Shown here in pieces: positions 36,848 to 45,795 of a DNA stretch of 64,000 nucleotides. Made by a program: the position numbers and the translations under genes. The notes beneath the pieces were generated by a model. It did no database searches. It was not told the DNA's origin and was given only the letters and a program-made list of their open reading frames with translations. Origin of the DNA: Actinomyces sp. oral taxon 170 str. F0386 (GTDB lineage Bacteria; Actinomycetota; Actinomycetes; Actinomycetales; Actinomycetaceae); the NCBI RefSeq assembly GCF_000195595.1, contig NZ_GL882539.1, forward strand, positions 88,050 to 152,049. Reading direction: 5' to 3'. Each line of letters opens with the position of its first letter. The first letter of the stretch is position 1.

Positions 36848-38188
36848 TCAGGGCGTGGGCACGGCGGCGAAGATGGCGTCGATGATCGCCTCGGGGGCGA
36901 CGCCGTCGGCCAGGGCGTCATAGGTGAGCACCAGACGGTGGCGCAGCACCCCGTGTCGCAGCAGGCGGACGTCGTCGGGGATGACGTAGGTGCGCCCCTC
37001 CTGGAGGGCGACGGCCTGGGCGACCTTCATGAGCGCGATGCCGCCACGCGGGGAGGCGCCCACGCGCACCTGCCGGTCCAGACCGGGCACCGGCCGCGGG
37101 CCCCCGCCGCGGGAGGTGTTGATGAGCGCGACGATGTACTGCTTGATGACGGGGTCGACGTAGACCCGCTCGGCGGCCCGCTGAAGCCACTCGACGTCGT
37201 CGGTGGAGATGGGGCGCCCGGTCACGGGCTGGTCGAAGGTGCCGTTAGAGATGCGGTCCAGGACGTCGGCCTCCTCCGAGGGCCGCGGGTAGGTGAGCAC
37301 CTCCTTCATGAGGAAGCGGTCCATCTGCGCCTCGGGCAGGACGTAGGTGCCCTCCTCCTCAATGGGGTTCTGGGTGGCCAGGACCATGAAGGGGTGGGGC
37401 AGCGGGTAGACGACGCCGCCGATGGAGGTCTGGCGCTCCTGCATGGCCTCGAGCATGGCCGACTGGGTCTTGGCGCTGGAGCGGTTGATCTCGTCGAGCA
37501 GGACGATGTTGGCGTGGACCGGACCCAGCTGGGTGGTCATCTCCCCGGTGGAGGAGTTGAGGATCTGGGTGCCCACGATGTCGTTGGGCATGAGGTCGGG
37601 TGTGCACTGGATACGGCGGAAGGAGCCGGAGACGGCGGAGGCCAGTGTCTGGGCGGCGGTGGTCTTGGCCAGACCGGGCACGGACTCCAGCAGGATGTGG
37701 CCGCTGGACATCAGCGAGGTGACCAGGGCCGTGCGCAGCTGCTCCTGGCCGACGACCCGCTGGGAGAAGATGTCGGCCACCGCTTTCAGCAGGACGCCGG
37801 CGCGCTCGACGTCGGCGTCCCCGGCGCCCCTGCGGCTGGAGGCGGCGCGGGCCTCGCGGCGCAGTGCCTCACGGGACGGCAGGGAGCCGGTGCCGGCCCC
37901 CTCCTCCGCTGGGGCAGCCGGTCCCGAGGGGTAGCCGGGAACCGCTGCCCGCGAAGACGAGGGTGCTGAAGGAGGCGCCGAAGGAGAGGCGTGCGCCCCC
38001 GATGTCCTCGGATCGACCTGGGGCGGGAACACGGGCGGCGGCTGGACCATGCCCGAACCGCCCTGCCCTGTGGAGGACATGGCGGGCTGACCGTTGTGCG
38101 GGGCAGCCGGCTGCCCGTTCGGCTGACCACCGCCCCAGCCGCCCGGCTGACTGCCGGGTTGGGCGTGGTGCTCGGGCTGCATGCTCAT
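36848..38188 (-). CDS. MoxR-family AAA+ ATPase
   Basis: This 446-residue ATPase has about 125 N-terminal residues that are Pro/Gln/Gly/Ser-rich and disordered-looking, an unusual extension for MoxR. Walker A is ESVPGLAKTTAAQTLA (about 173-188) in the AKT form typical of MoxR, Walker B VLLDEINRSSAKTQSAMLEA (about 233-252), sensor 1 VLATQNPIEEEG (about 275). MoxR ATPases act as chaperones that mature or load metal centres on VWA-linked complexes. AAGGAG sits 4 bases before ATG 38188. It heads the sub-operon through NUDIX. Confidence 0.93.
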   Translation of the reverse strand: MSMQPEHHAQPGSQPGGWGGGQPNGQPAAPHNGQPAMSSTGQGGSGMVQPPPVFPPQVDPRTSGAHASPSAPPSAPSSSRAAVPGYPSGPAAPAEEGAGTGSLPSREALRREARAASSRRGAGDADVERAGVLLKAVADIFSQRVVGQEQLRTALVTSLMSSGHILLESVPGLAKTTAAQTLASAVSGSFRRIQCTPDLMPNDIVGTQILNSSTGEMTTQLGPVHANIVLLDEINRSSAKTQSAMLEAMQERQTSIGGVVYPLPHPFMVLATQNPIEEEGTYVLPEAQMDRFLMKEVLTYPRPSEEADVLDRISNGTFDQPVTGRPISTDDVEWLQRAAERVYVDPVIKQYIVALINTSRGGGPRPVPGLDRQVRVGASPRGGIALMKVAQAVALQEGRTYVIPDDVRLLRHGVLRHRLVLTYDALADGVAPEAIIDAIFAAVPTP

Positions 38189-38398
38189 GGTTCTCCTTGC
38201 TCGGTTCTCGCTTGATTCCTCGCGCGGTGTTCACGTTCGGAAAGGCAACGCATCGGCAGGCTATACGAGCCGGCGCCGGCTGGGGCACCCGGGAGCGGGA
38301 AGTCCTCTCCATCAGACCGGAACAGTCCCACCTTTCACTGATATCACAAGGATCGAAAGGAAATGTGAGACGAATCGTGATCGGGCTGCAGCCTCGGC

Positions 38399-39316
38399 TC
38401 AGAGCTGGCCCAGGTTCACCTGGTTGCCGGCCAGGCTCAGCCGGAGCCCGTCATTGGTGACGATCGCACTGGTCGGACGCAACCCCTGAGGCAGGGAGTC
38501 GGCCGGAATCCTGATCTCCGGGGAGTCTAGTCCGACATAGCTGAGCAGGCTGCTCTCCCCGGTGGAGACGTCGCCCCCGACCGGATCCCCTCCCATCCGG
38601 GTGGAGGTGATGGTCAGCACCAGGCTGCCGTCGTCCCCCACGGACGGCACGATCTCCGCCTCGCCACTCATGCCGAGCAGGGAGGCCGAGGCCTGGATGG
38701 CTCCCGGCTCCTGGGCGCTCGTCCCGGTCCGTTTGGCCTGGAGGGTCATGCCCTGCATTCTCGGGTGGTCCCGGGCGGCGAGCGCGATCACCTGCTTCCA
38801 GCCGACGGTGCCCGACGCCGTCACCGTATCGGTCGGATAGGGCGAGCGCAGGCGGATGCGGCTGAGATCGACGTCGACGTCACTGAGCGTGACCGTGGCG
38901 CCCCCCTGCCCCTTGGAGGTGACGTCCAGGCTCTTGGAGTCCACCGACAGGCTGTCCAGCGACCCGCCGACGAGCTGCCTCAGGACGATCCCCTTGGTGG
39001 CGATCCTCGCGTCCGAGCTGAGTCCCGGCAGGGCCGAGCGCACTGCGGAGTCGATCTGGCTGCGCACGAGGTACTCCGCCCCGACGGCCCCGGCGGTCAG
39101 GACGACGACGAGCACCAGGAGCACGACCGCCCATCGCCGTGTGCGACGACGCAGCGAGGGACGGCGTCGCTCACCTCCCGACGCATCACGCCCCTCGGAG
39201 TCATCTGCCAGGACCTCCTCGAAGAACGTCTCCTGAGAGGCGTCCGCCTCATTCCTGCCCTCCGGCCTCTCGGGCAGATCGTTGCCGCCTCGGTCTCGCA
39301 TCACGCCTCGTTCCAC
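38399..39316 (-). CDS. DUF2993 (LmeA-like) membrane-anchored protein
   Basis: This 305-residue protein has a polar acidic N-terminus (about 55 residues), one TM helix (about 62-84) and an outer domain of the DUF2993 family. A mycobacterial member, LmeA, binds lipids in the envelope and supports lipomannan maturation. Visible: RSQIDSAVRSALPG, the LVGGSLDSLSVDS strand and a Leu-rich C-terminus ending LSLAGNQVNLGQL. The start is GTG 39316, one base after the upstream stop; ATG 39301 behind GAGG is an alternative. It is the last gene of the PP2C/FHA half of the block; 210 bases separate it from moxR. Confidence 0.78.
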   Translation of the reverse strand: MERGVMRDRGGNDLPERPEGRNEADASQETFFEEVLADDSEGRDASGGERRRPSLRRRTRRWAVVLLVLVVVLTAGAVGAEYLVRSQIDSAVRSALPGLSSDARIATKGIVLRQLVGGSLDSLSVDSKSLDVTSKGQGGATVTLSDVDVDLSRIRLRSPYPTDTVTASGTVGWKQVIALAARDHPRMQGMTLQAKRTGTSAQEPGAIQASASLLGMSGEAEIVPSVGDDGSLVLTITSTRMGGDPVGGDVSTGESSLLSYVGLDSPEIRIPADSLPQGLRPTSAIVTNDGLRLSLAGNQVNLGQL

Positions 39317-39317
39317 G

Positions 39318-40151
39318 TCATCGCCTCGGCGCCGCGGGCGAGCTCTGAGCCACGGGAGCGGTGGTCACCGAGCGCTCGGCCGTCTCATCGACGGGCGTCT
39401 GGTTGGCGGCCTGCTCCTCGTCGAGCATGTAGAGGTCCTCGGCCGTGACCATGAGGGTCGACACGGCGTGCTCCACCAGCGCGGTGCGCCGGTTGGAGGC
39501 GGCTCCCGCAACGCGTCCGCCGCGCAGCCCGCGCACACCCACCCGATCGAGCTTCTCGCAGACGTTGTCGAGCTTGCGGTTGAACTTGGTCAACGGCCAC
39601 CCCAGGCGCGCCGCGGCCGCCGCCGAGGAGGGGATCTCGGCGGCCCCGGTCCCGGCCCTCTTGAGCACCGGCTCGGACAGCGCCAGGACGAGCAGCAGCT
39701 GGGAGCGGGTCATCGGGGTCACCCCGATGGTGGTCTGACCCGAGGACTGGCGCACGCCGTCGATCCCGGAGAAGTGGTCCTCCCCGGAGGTGATGAGGTT
39801 GATCTCGTAGGTGGTCGGGCCGGCGGAGAAGGTGAGGATGACCCTGGGGAAGACCAGGGGGATGCGGGCCCCGGGGGCCAGGCGCGACTGAACCAGCCCC
39901 TCGCCGTCGGTCAGCGTGGCCGACAGCCGCGACCCCTCGTTGGCGATCCACCAGAGCTTCTCGGAGAAGGCGAAGACCAGGAAGCGGCGATGCAGGTAGG
40001 GGTTGTCATCGATGTCCAGGTCACCGCCCCGACCGATGACGAAGGTGTCGGAGGAGGCGACCCGATAGATCTCGCCGGAGAAGTCCAGGACGAGCTCGTC
40101 GGGCTGCTCCGGATTGACCTCCGGCGTCTCCGTCCAGGTCAGGTCACTCAT
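39318..40151 (-). CDS. FHA-like protein with C-terminal winged-helix-like region
   Basis: This is a 277-residue soluble protein. The N-terminal 100 residues have an FHA-like start (FVIGRGGDLDIDDNPYLHRR) but lack the usual SRxH/NG pattern, so phosphothreonine binding is doubtful. The middle (TPMTRSQLLLVLALSEPVLK...LGWPLTKFNRKLDNVCEKLD) looks like a winged helix-turn-helix. ATG 40151 is fixed by AAGGAG five bases upstream; the frame is open to 40334 without support. It sits between another FHA gene and DUF2993, probably coupling phospho-signals to regulation (inference). Confidence 0.75.
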   Translation of the reverse strand: MSDLTWTETPEVNPEQPDELVLDFSGEIYRVASSDTFVIGRGGDLDIDDNPYLHRRFLVFAFSEKLWWIANEGSRLSATLTDGEGLVQSRLAPGARIPLVFPRVILTFSAGPTTYEINLITSGEDHFSGIDGVRQSSGQTTIGVTPMTRSQLLLVLALSEPVLKRAGTGAAEIPSSAAAAARLGWPLTKFNRKLDNVCEKLDRVGVRGLRGGRVAGAASNRRTALVEHAVSTLMVTAEDLYMLDEEQAANQTPVDETAERSVTTAPVAQSSPAAPRR

Positions 40152-40309
40152 GAATTCTCCTTCCACGACTCCGGCCCCGTCCCGGAACGGTCTGCAACGG
40201 AACGGCCGGACCACGATCACGTGATGACGAGTTGTTGTCGGTGCCTGAGACAAGTCTTGTCGACAACCCGCATCGGCACCTGCGAAGCATGATCGAGCAG
40301 AACGTGACC

Positions 40310-41734
40310 TCAACCACTTCGAGGTCTCAGCCATGCCGGTGGATCAATACGGAGGGTCACCCCGTCACCGACATCCATGAGGTCCCCCATGAAGACCGGC
40401 GTCGGCATCCCCGAGCCCAGCAGGACGGGCGTCGCCCCCGGGCGCGCAAGCACCGTGCCGTTGGACGAGCCGAGGTCCTGGGCCAGGATGCTCCACCCCG
40501 AGATGGTGAGCATGAGGTGAGAGCGCGACACCATGTGCTGCGGGCTGGGTACCGCCACCAGGGCCACGATGTGCGGATCGCCTCCCCGCGGCGGCTGGGG
40601 GGCGCGCCCGACGACGACGTCACCGGCGACCTCGACGGCGGCGCCGGAGGACAGGGTCAGGGTGGCCAGCGCCGGCCGGCGCACATAGGAGAACACCCCC
40701 GTCAGGGGCTGGGCACAGGTCAGGCACTCCCGGATCTCGGGCGGGTTGGCGTGCCCCTGCGGGCAGATGGAGGCCCGCACCGGGGGCGCCGCGATGAGCG
40801 CGGCCTCGGAGGCGGAGACGACCTCGGTGGCGGGCAGCGCCTCCAGGGGCTGAGGGGCGCGGACCGGCTGGGGCTGCTTGCTCTTGGAGTTGTCCGGCGC
40901 CGTGGGGGTGTCGGCAGTCGGCTGCTCCCCCGAGCTCGCCGAGGGCGCCGACGGGGCTCGGTGGGCGCCCCGACGCCGACGCCCCGACCCCGGCTCGGGC
41001 TCGGGATAGTCCGGGAACATACCGATGTCGCTGGTGTCGGAGCCGTCGCCCCCGGAGTCGCCCCGGCCGCCGCCCAAGGACTCGAGGAGATCGTCGGGGT
41101 CCTCCCACACGCCGGTGTCCAGCAGCTCAGGAGCGGACGCCTCGAGGCCGGGGGCGGGCTGCGCGGCAGCAGTCCCCTCACTGCTCTCCGCCCTCGTTCC
41201 AGTGCCCGTCTCCGCGACACCCCCGTCAGCGGAGTCCGTGTCATCAGCGGCGGGCACGGTACCAGCCGCATCAGCCGTATCATCGGCGTCCGGCCCCGAG
41301 ACGGCCTCAACCTCCCGGAGCCCGGAGGCCTCGTGCCGCTGCGGCTCGGTCACCAGCGTGATCGGTTTGAGCAACGTGGTCTCGTCACCGGGTTCAGCCT
41401 GGACGATGTCATCGGCGTGATCGTCGCCGTCGGAGCCCTCGCCGGCCAGCGCGGGCCACGGCCCGGAGCGCCGCGCCCCGGTCGACGTGCTCGGCGCAGT
41501 CAGGGCCCCCGACGTCGTCGGCCCCACTGTGGGCAGGTTGGTGCCCCCCAGGGCCTCGAGGACACGCAGTCCCGCATCGACGGAGACGTCCCGGGAGCCG
41601 GCAGCGGGGCTGATGACGGCGACCCCGTCGACGCCGTCGGCTCGCAGCGACCCGTCCGCCAGGCGCGTGAGCCCCTCGGGCAGCGGAACGCGATCACCGG
41701 GCAGAGGGAGGGAGGGCACTGGAGAGGCGTTCAC
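40310..41734 (-). CDS. FHA-domain protein with zinc-ribbon-like motif and long acidic linker
   Basis: This 474-residue soluble protein has a short N-terminal domain (about 1-75) and a 220-residue acidic, Ala/Pro/Ser/Thr-rich linker. A zinc-ribbon-like CPQGHANPPEIRECLTC motif follows (about 335-352), then a C-terminal FHA domain (VVVGRAP, MVSRSHLMLT, LGSSNGTVL) with all conserved phosphopeptide-binding residues. FHA domains bind phosphothreonine, so a kinase partner is expected, but none is nearby. The GTG start overlaps the PP2C stop as GTGA. The Thr-rich linker may itself be phosphorylated. Confidence 0.88.
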   Translation of the reverse strand: MNASPVPSLPLPGDRVPLPEGLTRLADGSLRADGVDGVAVISPAAGSRDVSVDAGLRVLEALGGTNLPTVGPTTSGALTAPSTSTGARRSGPWPALAGEGSDGDDHADDIVQAEPGDETTLLKPITLVTEPQRHEASGLREVEAVSGPDADDTADAAGTVPAADDTDSADGGVAETGTGTRAESSEGTAAAQPAPGLEASAPELLDTGVWEDPDDLLESLGGGRGDSGGDGSDTSDIGMFPDYPEPEPGSGRRRRGAHRAPSAPSASSGEQPTADTPTAPDNSKSKQPQPVRAPQPLEALPATEVVSASEAALIAAPPVRASICPQGHANPPEIRECLTCAQPLTGVFSYVRRPALATLTLSSGAAVEVAGDVVVGRAPQPPRGGDPHIVALVAVPSPQHMVSRSHLMLTISGWSILAQDLGSSNGTVLARPGATPVLLGSGMPTPVFMGDLMDVGDGVTLRIDPPAWLRPRSG

Positions 41735-42576
41735 TGCGCCTCCTGAGCGGGGACGGTCGCGGGAGCCGTGGTGGGAACCTCGATGGAGTCCACGACGACG
41801 GACGTGGTGTTGTCGTGACCGCCGCCCTCCAGGGAGGCGGCGACAAGGAGCTCGGCCGTGCGCTGCGCGGTGTAGCCGGCGGCCAGCACGGTGGCGATGG
41901 CCTCGTCGTCGAGCTCGTCGCTCAGGCCGTCGGAGCAGATGAGCAGCCGGTCTCCGGCAGCCACCGGGACGCTGTAGAGATCGGGGACGGCGGAGTCGGC
42001 AATGCCCCCTCCCAGGGCGCGGGTGACCACGTTGCGGCGGGGGTCGTGCCGGGCCTGCTCAGGGGTGATCTCGCCGGTCTCGACCAGGATCTGGACCCGG
42101 GAGTGGTCGCGGGTGACCTGGGAGAGCATGTCGTCGCGCAGCAGGTAGACCCGGGCGTCCCCGATATTGAAGATGATCCAGGTCGGCCGCGTGACCCCTT
42201 GATCATCCTCCATCCATGCCAGGACAACACCGGCGATCGTCGCACCGGGGAGGTAGGCGGCGTGGGACGGGATGGCAACGATCGCCTCCTGGGCGGCCTT
42301 CACCGCGCGGACCACCGTCTCCACGTCGGTGACCGTTGTCCCGGCCAATGAGTAGAGGGAGTCGAGGGCGACCTGCGTGGCCATGCGGCCGGCGGCGTGC
42401 CCGCCCATGCCGTCGACGACGACGAAGGCCGGGGAGATGGCGAGGTAGCCGTCCTCATTGATCGTGCGCAGACGCCCCACGTCAGTGGCCGCGCCGACAA
42501 CAACCCCAGCGACCCCGACGTCGTCTACGCCACGGATCACGAGGGCATCGGCCTCGGCACGAACGTGCTCGGTCAT
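41731..42576 (-). CDS. PP2C-type Ser/Thr protein phosphatase
   Basis: This 281-residue cytosolic metal-dependent phosphatase removes phosphate from Ser/Thr. Conserved PP2C blocks: NEDGYLAISPAF, VVDGMGGHAAG (metal-binding Asp), DARVYLLRDD, ICSDGLSDELDD and GGHDNTTSVVVD (C-terminal metal Asp). No TM segment, unlike PstP of mycobacteria. It heads the block with a good AAGGGAG site 3 bases before ATG. It would reverse the phosphorylation read by the two FHA proteins next to it. Confidence 0.95.
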   Translation of the reverse strand: MTEHVRAEADALVIRGVDDVGVAGVVVGAATDVGRLRTINEDGYLAISPAFVVVDGMGGHAAGRMATQVALDSLYSLAGTTVTDVETVVRAVKAAQEAIVAIPSHAAYLPGATIAGVVLAWMEDDQGVTRPTWIIFNIGDARVYLLRDDMLSQVTRDHSRVQILVETGEITPEQARHDPRRNVVTRALGGGIADSAVPDLYSVPVAAGDRLLICSDGLSDELDDEAIATVLAAGYTAQRTAELLVAASLEGGGHDNTTSVVVDSIEVPTTAPATVPAQEAQ

Positions 42577-42997
42577 CGTCTCCCTTTCCCCTGCGTCGCT
42601 TGCACCCCCCTAGTAAACCCCAGCACCCGGTCCGGAACCACCGCACCACGACCGAGATTTCACCATATGGGAGCATGGAGTACGCCTCAGGTGAGCGGCA
42701 TCGCCCCCGAACTCCCTCCACTGGCTCCCTGCGACCCCCTTGCGAACGAGGCCTTCACCACCCTTCCGCGGCTGACTACCAGCCGGTCGCGGCCGTGACC
42801 CGTCAGGCAGTCGGTATCACGAGGCACTCAGGTAGTCTTTCGACGTGGCCGGTTAACCGGCCTGTGCGCCACCAGCGCGGTACCGCGTTCCCTGACGCGG
42901 AGTCGCGGGTGGTTCCGGCACCCGATCCACGACGGAGCCAGGTGCCGGTCACAACCTGGACCGACGCAGTTTTTTCCCGACCCCCGAAGGACCCAGC
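42577..42997. promoter_or_regulatory. divergent control region between PP2C and the LRV-like gene
   Basis: 421 bases without a gene. On the plus strand TAGTCT (42831-42836) could be a -10 for the rightward gene, leaving a 150-base leader that contains two perfect palindromes (42847-42862 and CGCGGTACCGCG at 42876-42887). On the minus strand a TTTACTAG near 42613 is a possible -10 for PP2C. GAAGGA lies 6 bases before ATG 42998. Confidence 0.45.
42847..42862. repeat. 16-base perfect palindrome GGCCGGTTAACCGGCC
   Basis: Lies about 10 bases after the candidate -10 at 42831-42836, in the leader of the 42998 gene. It could be a regulator site or an RNA hairpin. Confidence 0.6.
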
Positions 42998-44302
42998 ATG
43001 TCTCAGGCCAAGGACGAGCTTGTCGCGCGCGCGCAAGATCCCAACGCAGAGCTGGAGACCCTCCACCAGCTGGCACAGAACTACCCCGGCCTGCGCCCCT
43101 ACATCGCCGCCAACCCGCGGACCTACCCCGCGCTCCTGGAGTGGTTGGGCACCCTGGGCGACCCCGCGGTCGACGCCGCCCTGGCCTCCCGCAGCGGCCA
43201 GCCCCAGTCGGCCCAGTCCCCGCAGACCTCGCCGCAGCTGGCGGTCGTCTCGCCCCCCGGGTCCCAGCCCGGCTCGCCGTCGGTCAGGTCCTCCGAGGCT
43301 CCGACTCAGGTGACCCTGCCCCACTCGCTCCAGCCCGGCAGTGCCGCCTCCGGGGTCTCAGGAGCCTCCGGCGCCTCAGCGGTCTCGGGGACCTCGGCGA
43401 CCAGCTCGAGGAGCGCCGCGAGCGCCTCCAGCGCCTTCAGTGCCGCCGGGGCCGGCAACCAGGCGGACGTCTTCCAGGCCACGGGCGACCCCACCGTCTC
43501 CAACCCGACGTTCCGCCCCACCCAGGCGATCCCCTCGCAGTCGCCGGCCAGGCCGGTCCAGCCGGCTCTGCAGCAGACCTTCCAGCAGTCGGCCAACGTC
43601 TCCCAGGCGCAGAACCCGGGCATTCCCACGGCGGCACAGTCCGCTTCCGCCGCCGACGGCGGCAACGGCGTCTTCGGCGTCGGCACCGAGGACGACGACT
43701 CCTCCGCCGCCTCCTTCCTGACCTCCAACCGCATCCTGCTGATCCTGGCCCTCATGGTGGCCACCATCCTGGTCTTCCTGGCGACCTGGTACTTCTCCGG
43801 CGACGACAGCCGCAACTCGGCGGGCGGATCGGACGCCCAGGCCACATCCCAGAGCGGTCAGGGGGCCGGCGCCGCCCCCAGTGCCGCATCGGCCTCCCCC
43901 AAGGCATCCGCCACCCCGAGCGCCTCACCGACACCCACACTCAAGGCACCCGCTCCCAACGGGGCCCGGGAGATGTCCTCCTTCAACGCCCCCAGTGGCA
44001 ACATCACCTGCACGCTGAACGACAAGGAGGTCACCTGCACCATCAATCAGCACGAGGCGACCGCCTCCTGCCCCGCCTCCAAGCCGCTGACGGTCAAGGT
44101 CGCCGCCAACGGGCAGTCCTCCCAGTCCTGCGGATCGACCTTCACCCCCACCCAGGACAGGCTCGACTACAACGTGTCCGCCAAGAACTCCACGTTCGCC
44201 TGCACCTCGACCGAGAGCGGCATGCAGTGCTGGAGCCAGGTCAGCGGAGAGGGCTTCACGCTGAGCCGCGAGGCGGTCGAGTCCACCACTCACGGCCGCT
44301 GA
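42998..44302 (+). CDS. membrane protein with LRV-like N-terminus and cysteine-rich outer domain
   Basis: This 434-residue protein starts with a short helical LRV-like domain (PGLRPYIAANPRTYPALLEW, GDPAVDAALASR, about 1-62), common at the N-terminus of actinobacterial membrane proteins. A 150-residue Ser/Gln/Ala-rich linker follows, then a TM helix (about 246-268), a second Ser/Ala/Pro linker and a C-terminal domain with six cysteines (SGNITCTLNDKEVTC pattern), as in DUF6636. So it has cytoplasmic and outer domains and could be a target of the divergent PP2C/FHA block (inference). A GGCCGC-tga-GCGGCC hairpin spans its stop. Confidence 0.78.
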   Translation: MSQAKDELVARAQDPNAELETLHQLAQNYPGLRPYIAANPRTYPALLEWLGTLGDPAVDAALASRSGQPQSAQSPQTSPQLAVVSPPGSQPGSPSVRSSEAPTQVTLPHSLQPGSAASGVSGASGASAVSGTSATSSRSAASASSAFSAAGAGNQADVFQATGDPTVSNPTFRPTQAIPSQSPARPVQPALQQTFQQSANVSQAQNPGIPTAAQSASAADGGNGVFGVGTEDDDSSAASFLTSNRILLILALMVATILVFLATWYFSGDDSRNSAGGSDAQATSQSGQGAGAAPSAASASPKASATPSASPTPTLKAPAPNGAREMSSFNAPSGNITCTLNDKEVTCTINQHEATASCPASKPLTVKVAANGQSSQSCGSTFTPTQDRLDYNVSAKNSTFACTSTESGMQCWSQVSGEGFTLSREAVESTTHGR

Positions 44303-44340
44303 GCGGCCTCGCCCCGGGCCGGTCCTCCACCGACCCGGGC
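44294..44340 (+). terminator. hairpins at and after the stop of the LRV-like gene
   Basis: GGCCGC (44294-44299) pairs with 44303-44308 around the TGA stop itself. A weaker stem with mismatches joins 44312-44324 and 44329-44340. Termination may be partial because the MFS gene follows 84 bases downstream. Confidence 0.45.
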
Positions 44341-44386
44341 ATCACGCCGACCAACATCCTGACTCTCTCCGCAGCACGCCCCTCAC

Positions 44387-45622
44387 ATGGCCACCTCCTA
44401 CAGCACGATCCTCACCCGCTCCGGTGCGCGCTCCTTCACCAGCGCCGGGCTCATCGCCCGCTTCCCCATGTCGATGGTGGGCATCTCCACGATCCTCGCC
44501 GTTGAGGAGCTCTACGGCTCCTACACGGCCGCCGGGCTGGTCAGCGCCGCGAGCTTCGTGGCGATGGCGGTCGGGGCGCCGATCCTGGCCCGGTGCGTCG
44601 ACCGGTTCGGCCAGTCACGGATCATGCTGCCGGCGATCGTCATCTCCTCGACGAGCCTGGCGGGACTGGTGGCCGCCGCCTCGGCGCACATGCGCCTGGG
44701 GGTTCTGACGGTGCTGGCGACGCTGGCGGGTGGGTTGACCGGCTCCATGGGCTCACTGGTGCGGGCGCGCTGGACTGCGATGCTCACCCGCCCCGAGGAC
44801 GTCCACGCCGCCTTCTCCCTGGAGGCGGCCCTGGACGAGGTGGCCTTCATCCTCGGCCCGGTACTGGCCACGGCCCTGTGCACGACATCGGTCCTCCCGG
44901 TGACCTCGGGCTGGTTGACCTGCCTGGCGATGCAGCTGGTCGGCGGGCTGTGGTTCCTCAGCCAGCGCGCCACCGAGCCCGCCGCGCATCCGCACCGCCC
45001 GCAGCAGGCCGCTCATGACTCCGCGGACCACCGTCCGGTGCTGCGCTACGGCGCCGTCGTGGCCGCCGCCGTCGTCTTCCTGCTCCTGGGGGCCATGTTC
45101 GGGGCGAACGACGTCGCCGCCGTCGCCTTCGCCACCGAGGCCGGACGCAAGTCGGCCTCCGGGCTCGTGCTGGCGGTCTGGGGGGTGGGGTCCTTCGCCG
45201 CAGCGCTCCTCTACGGCTCGCGCACCTGGGGATGGCCGTTGTGGAAGCAGCTGCTGGCGGGGACGATGGCACTGGCCGTGGGCACGTCGACCTTCTCGCT
45301 GGCGCCGAACCTCGTGGTGCTGTCGGTGCTGGCCCTGCTGACGGGGCTGGCCATCGCCCCGACCCTGACCAGCGGCAACAACATCGTGCAGGTGACGGTG
45401 GCCCCCTCCCAGCTCACTGAGGGACTGGCCTGGGTGAGTACCGCGCTCAACGTCGGTGTCTCCGTCGGTTCCCTGCTGGCCGGACAGGCCGCGGACGCCG
45501 GCGGCTCGCGCGCCGCGTACCTGGCAGTGGCCGGTTTCGCCTGGACCGCCGTCGTGGCCGGAACCGTGGGACTGCCCGCCCTCAGGCTCGCACGGACGAC
45601 CCGGCCTCTGGCCGCCCACTGA
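44387..45622 (+). CDS. MFS transporter
   Basis: This 411-residue integral membrane protein has about 12 helices in two halves. The inter-helix loop LARCVDRFGQSR (about 65-76) matches the MFS motif A position, and TGSMGSLVRARWTAML follows. Substrate is unknown; drug or metabolite efflux is typical. Neither Shine-Dalgarno nor -10 hexamer is evident before ATG 44387, so the start is less certain. It may be transcribed with the upstream gene. Confidence 0.85.
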   Translation: MATSYSTILTRSGARSFTSAGLIARFPMSMVGISTILAVEELYGSYTAAGLVSAASFVAMAVGAPILARCVDRFGQSRIMLPAIVISSTSLAGLVAAASAHMRLGVLTVLATLAGGLTGSMGSLVRARWTAMLTRPEDVHAAFSLEAALDEVAFILGPVLATALCTTSVLPVTSGWLTCLAMQLVGGLWFLSQRATEPAAHPHRPQQAAHDSADHRPVLRYGAVVAAAVVFLLLGAMFGANDVAAVAFATEAGRKSASGLVLAVWGVGSFAAALLYGSRTWGWPLWKQLLAGTMALAVGTSTFSLAPNLVVLSVLALLTGLAIAPTLTSGNNIVQVTVAPSQLTEGLAWVSTALNVGVSVGSLLAGQAADAGGSRAAYLAVAGFAWTAVVAGTVGLPALRLARTTRPLAAH

Positions 45623-45782
45623 CGCCTCCCCGAGCCCCGCACCCACTGGAGGTCCAGGTCCGTGCGCGGCCCCGTCCGGCACACCCCGACCGGCACGCCC
45701 CGACCGCGGCGGACACGGCGCCCACCCGCCCGCGAGCGCACCTCACGGCGGACCCGGCTCCCAGGAGCCTCTGCGACTCTTC

Positions 45783-45788
45783 TACACT
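45783..45788 (+). promoter_or_regulatory. -10 element TACACT, leaderless start
   Basis: TACACT ends 7 bases before the ATG at 45796. Confidence 0.55.
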
Positions 45789-45795
45789 CTGCACG

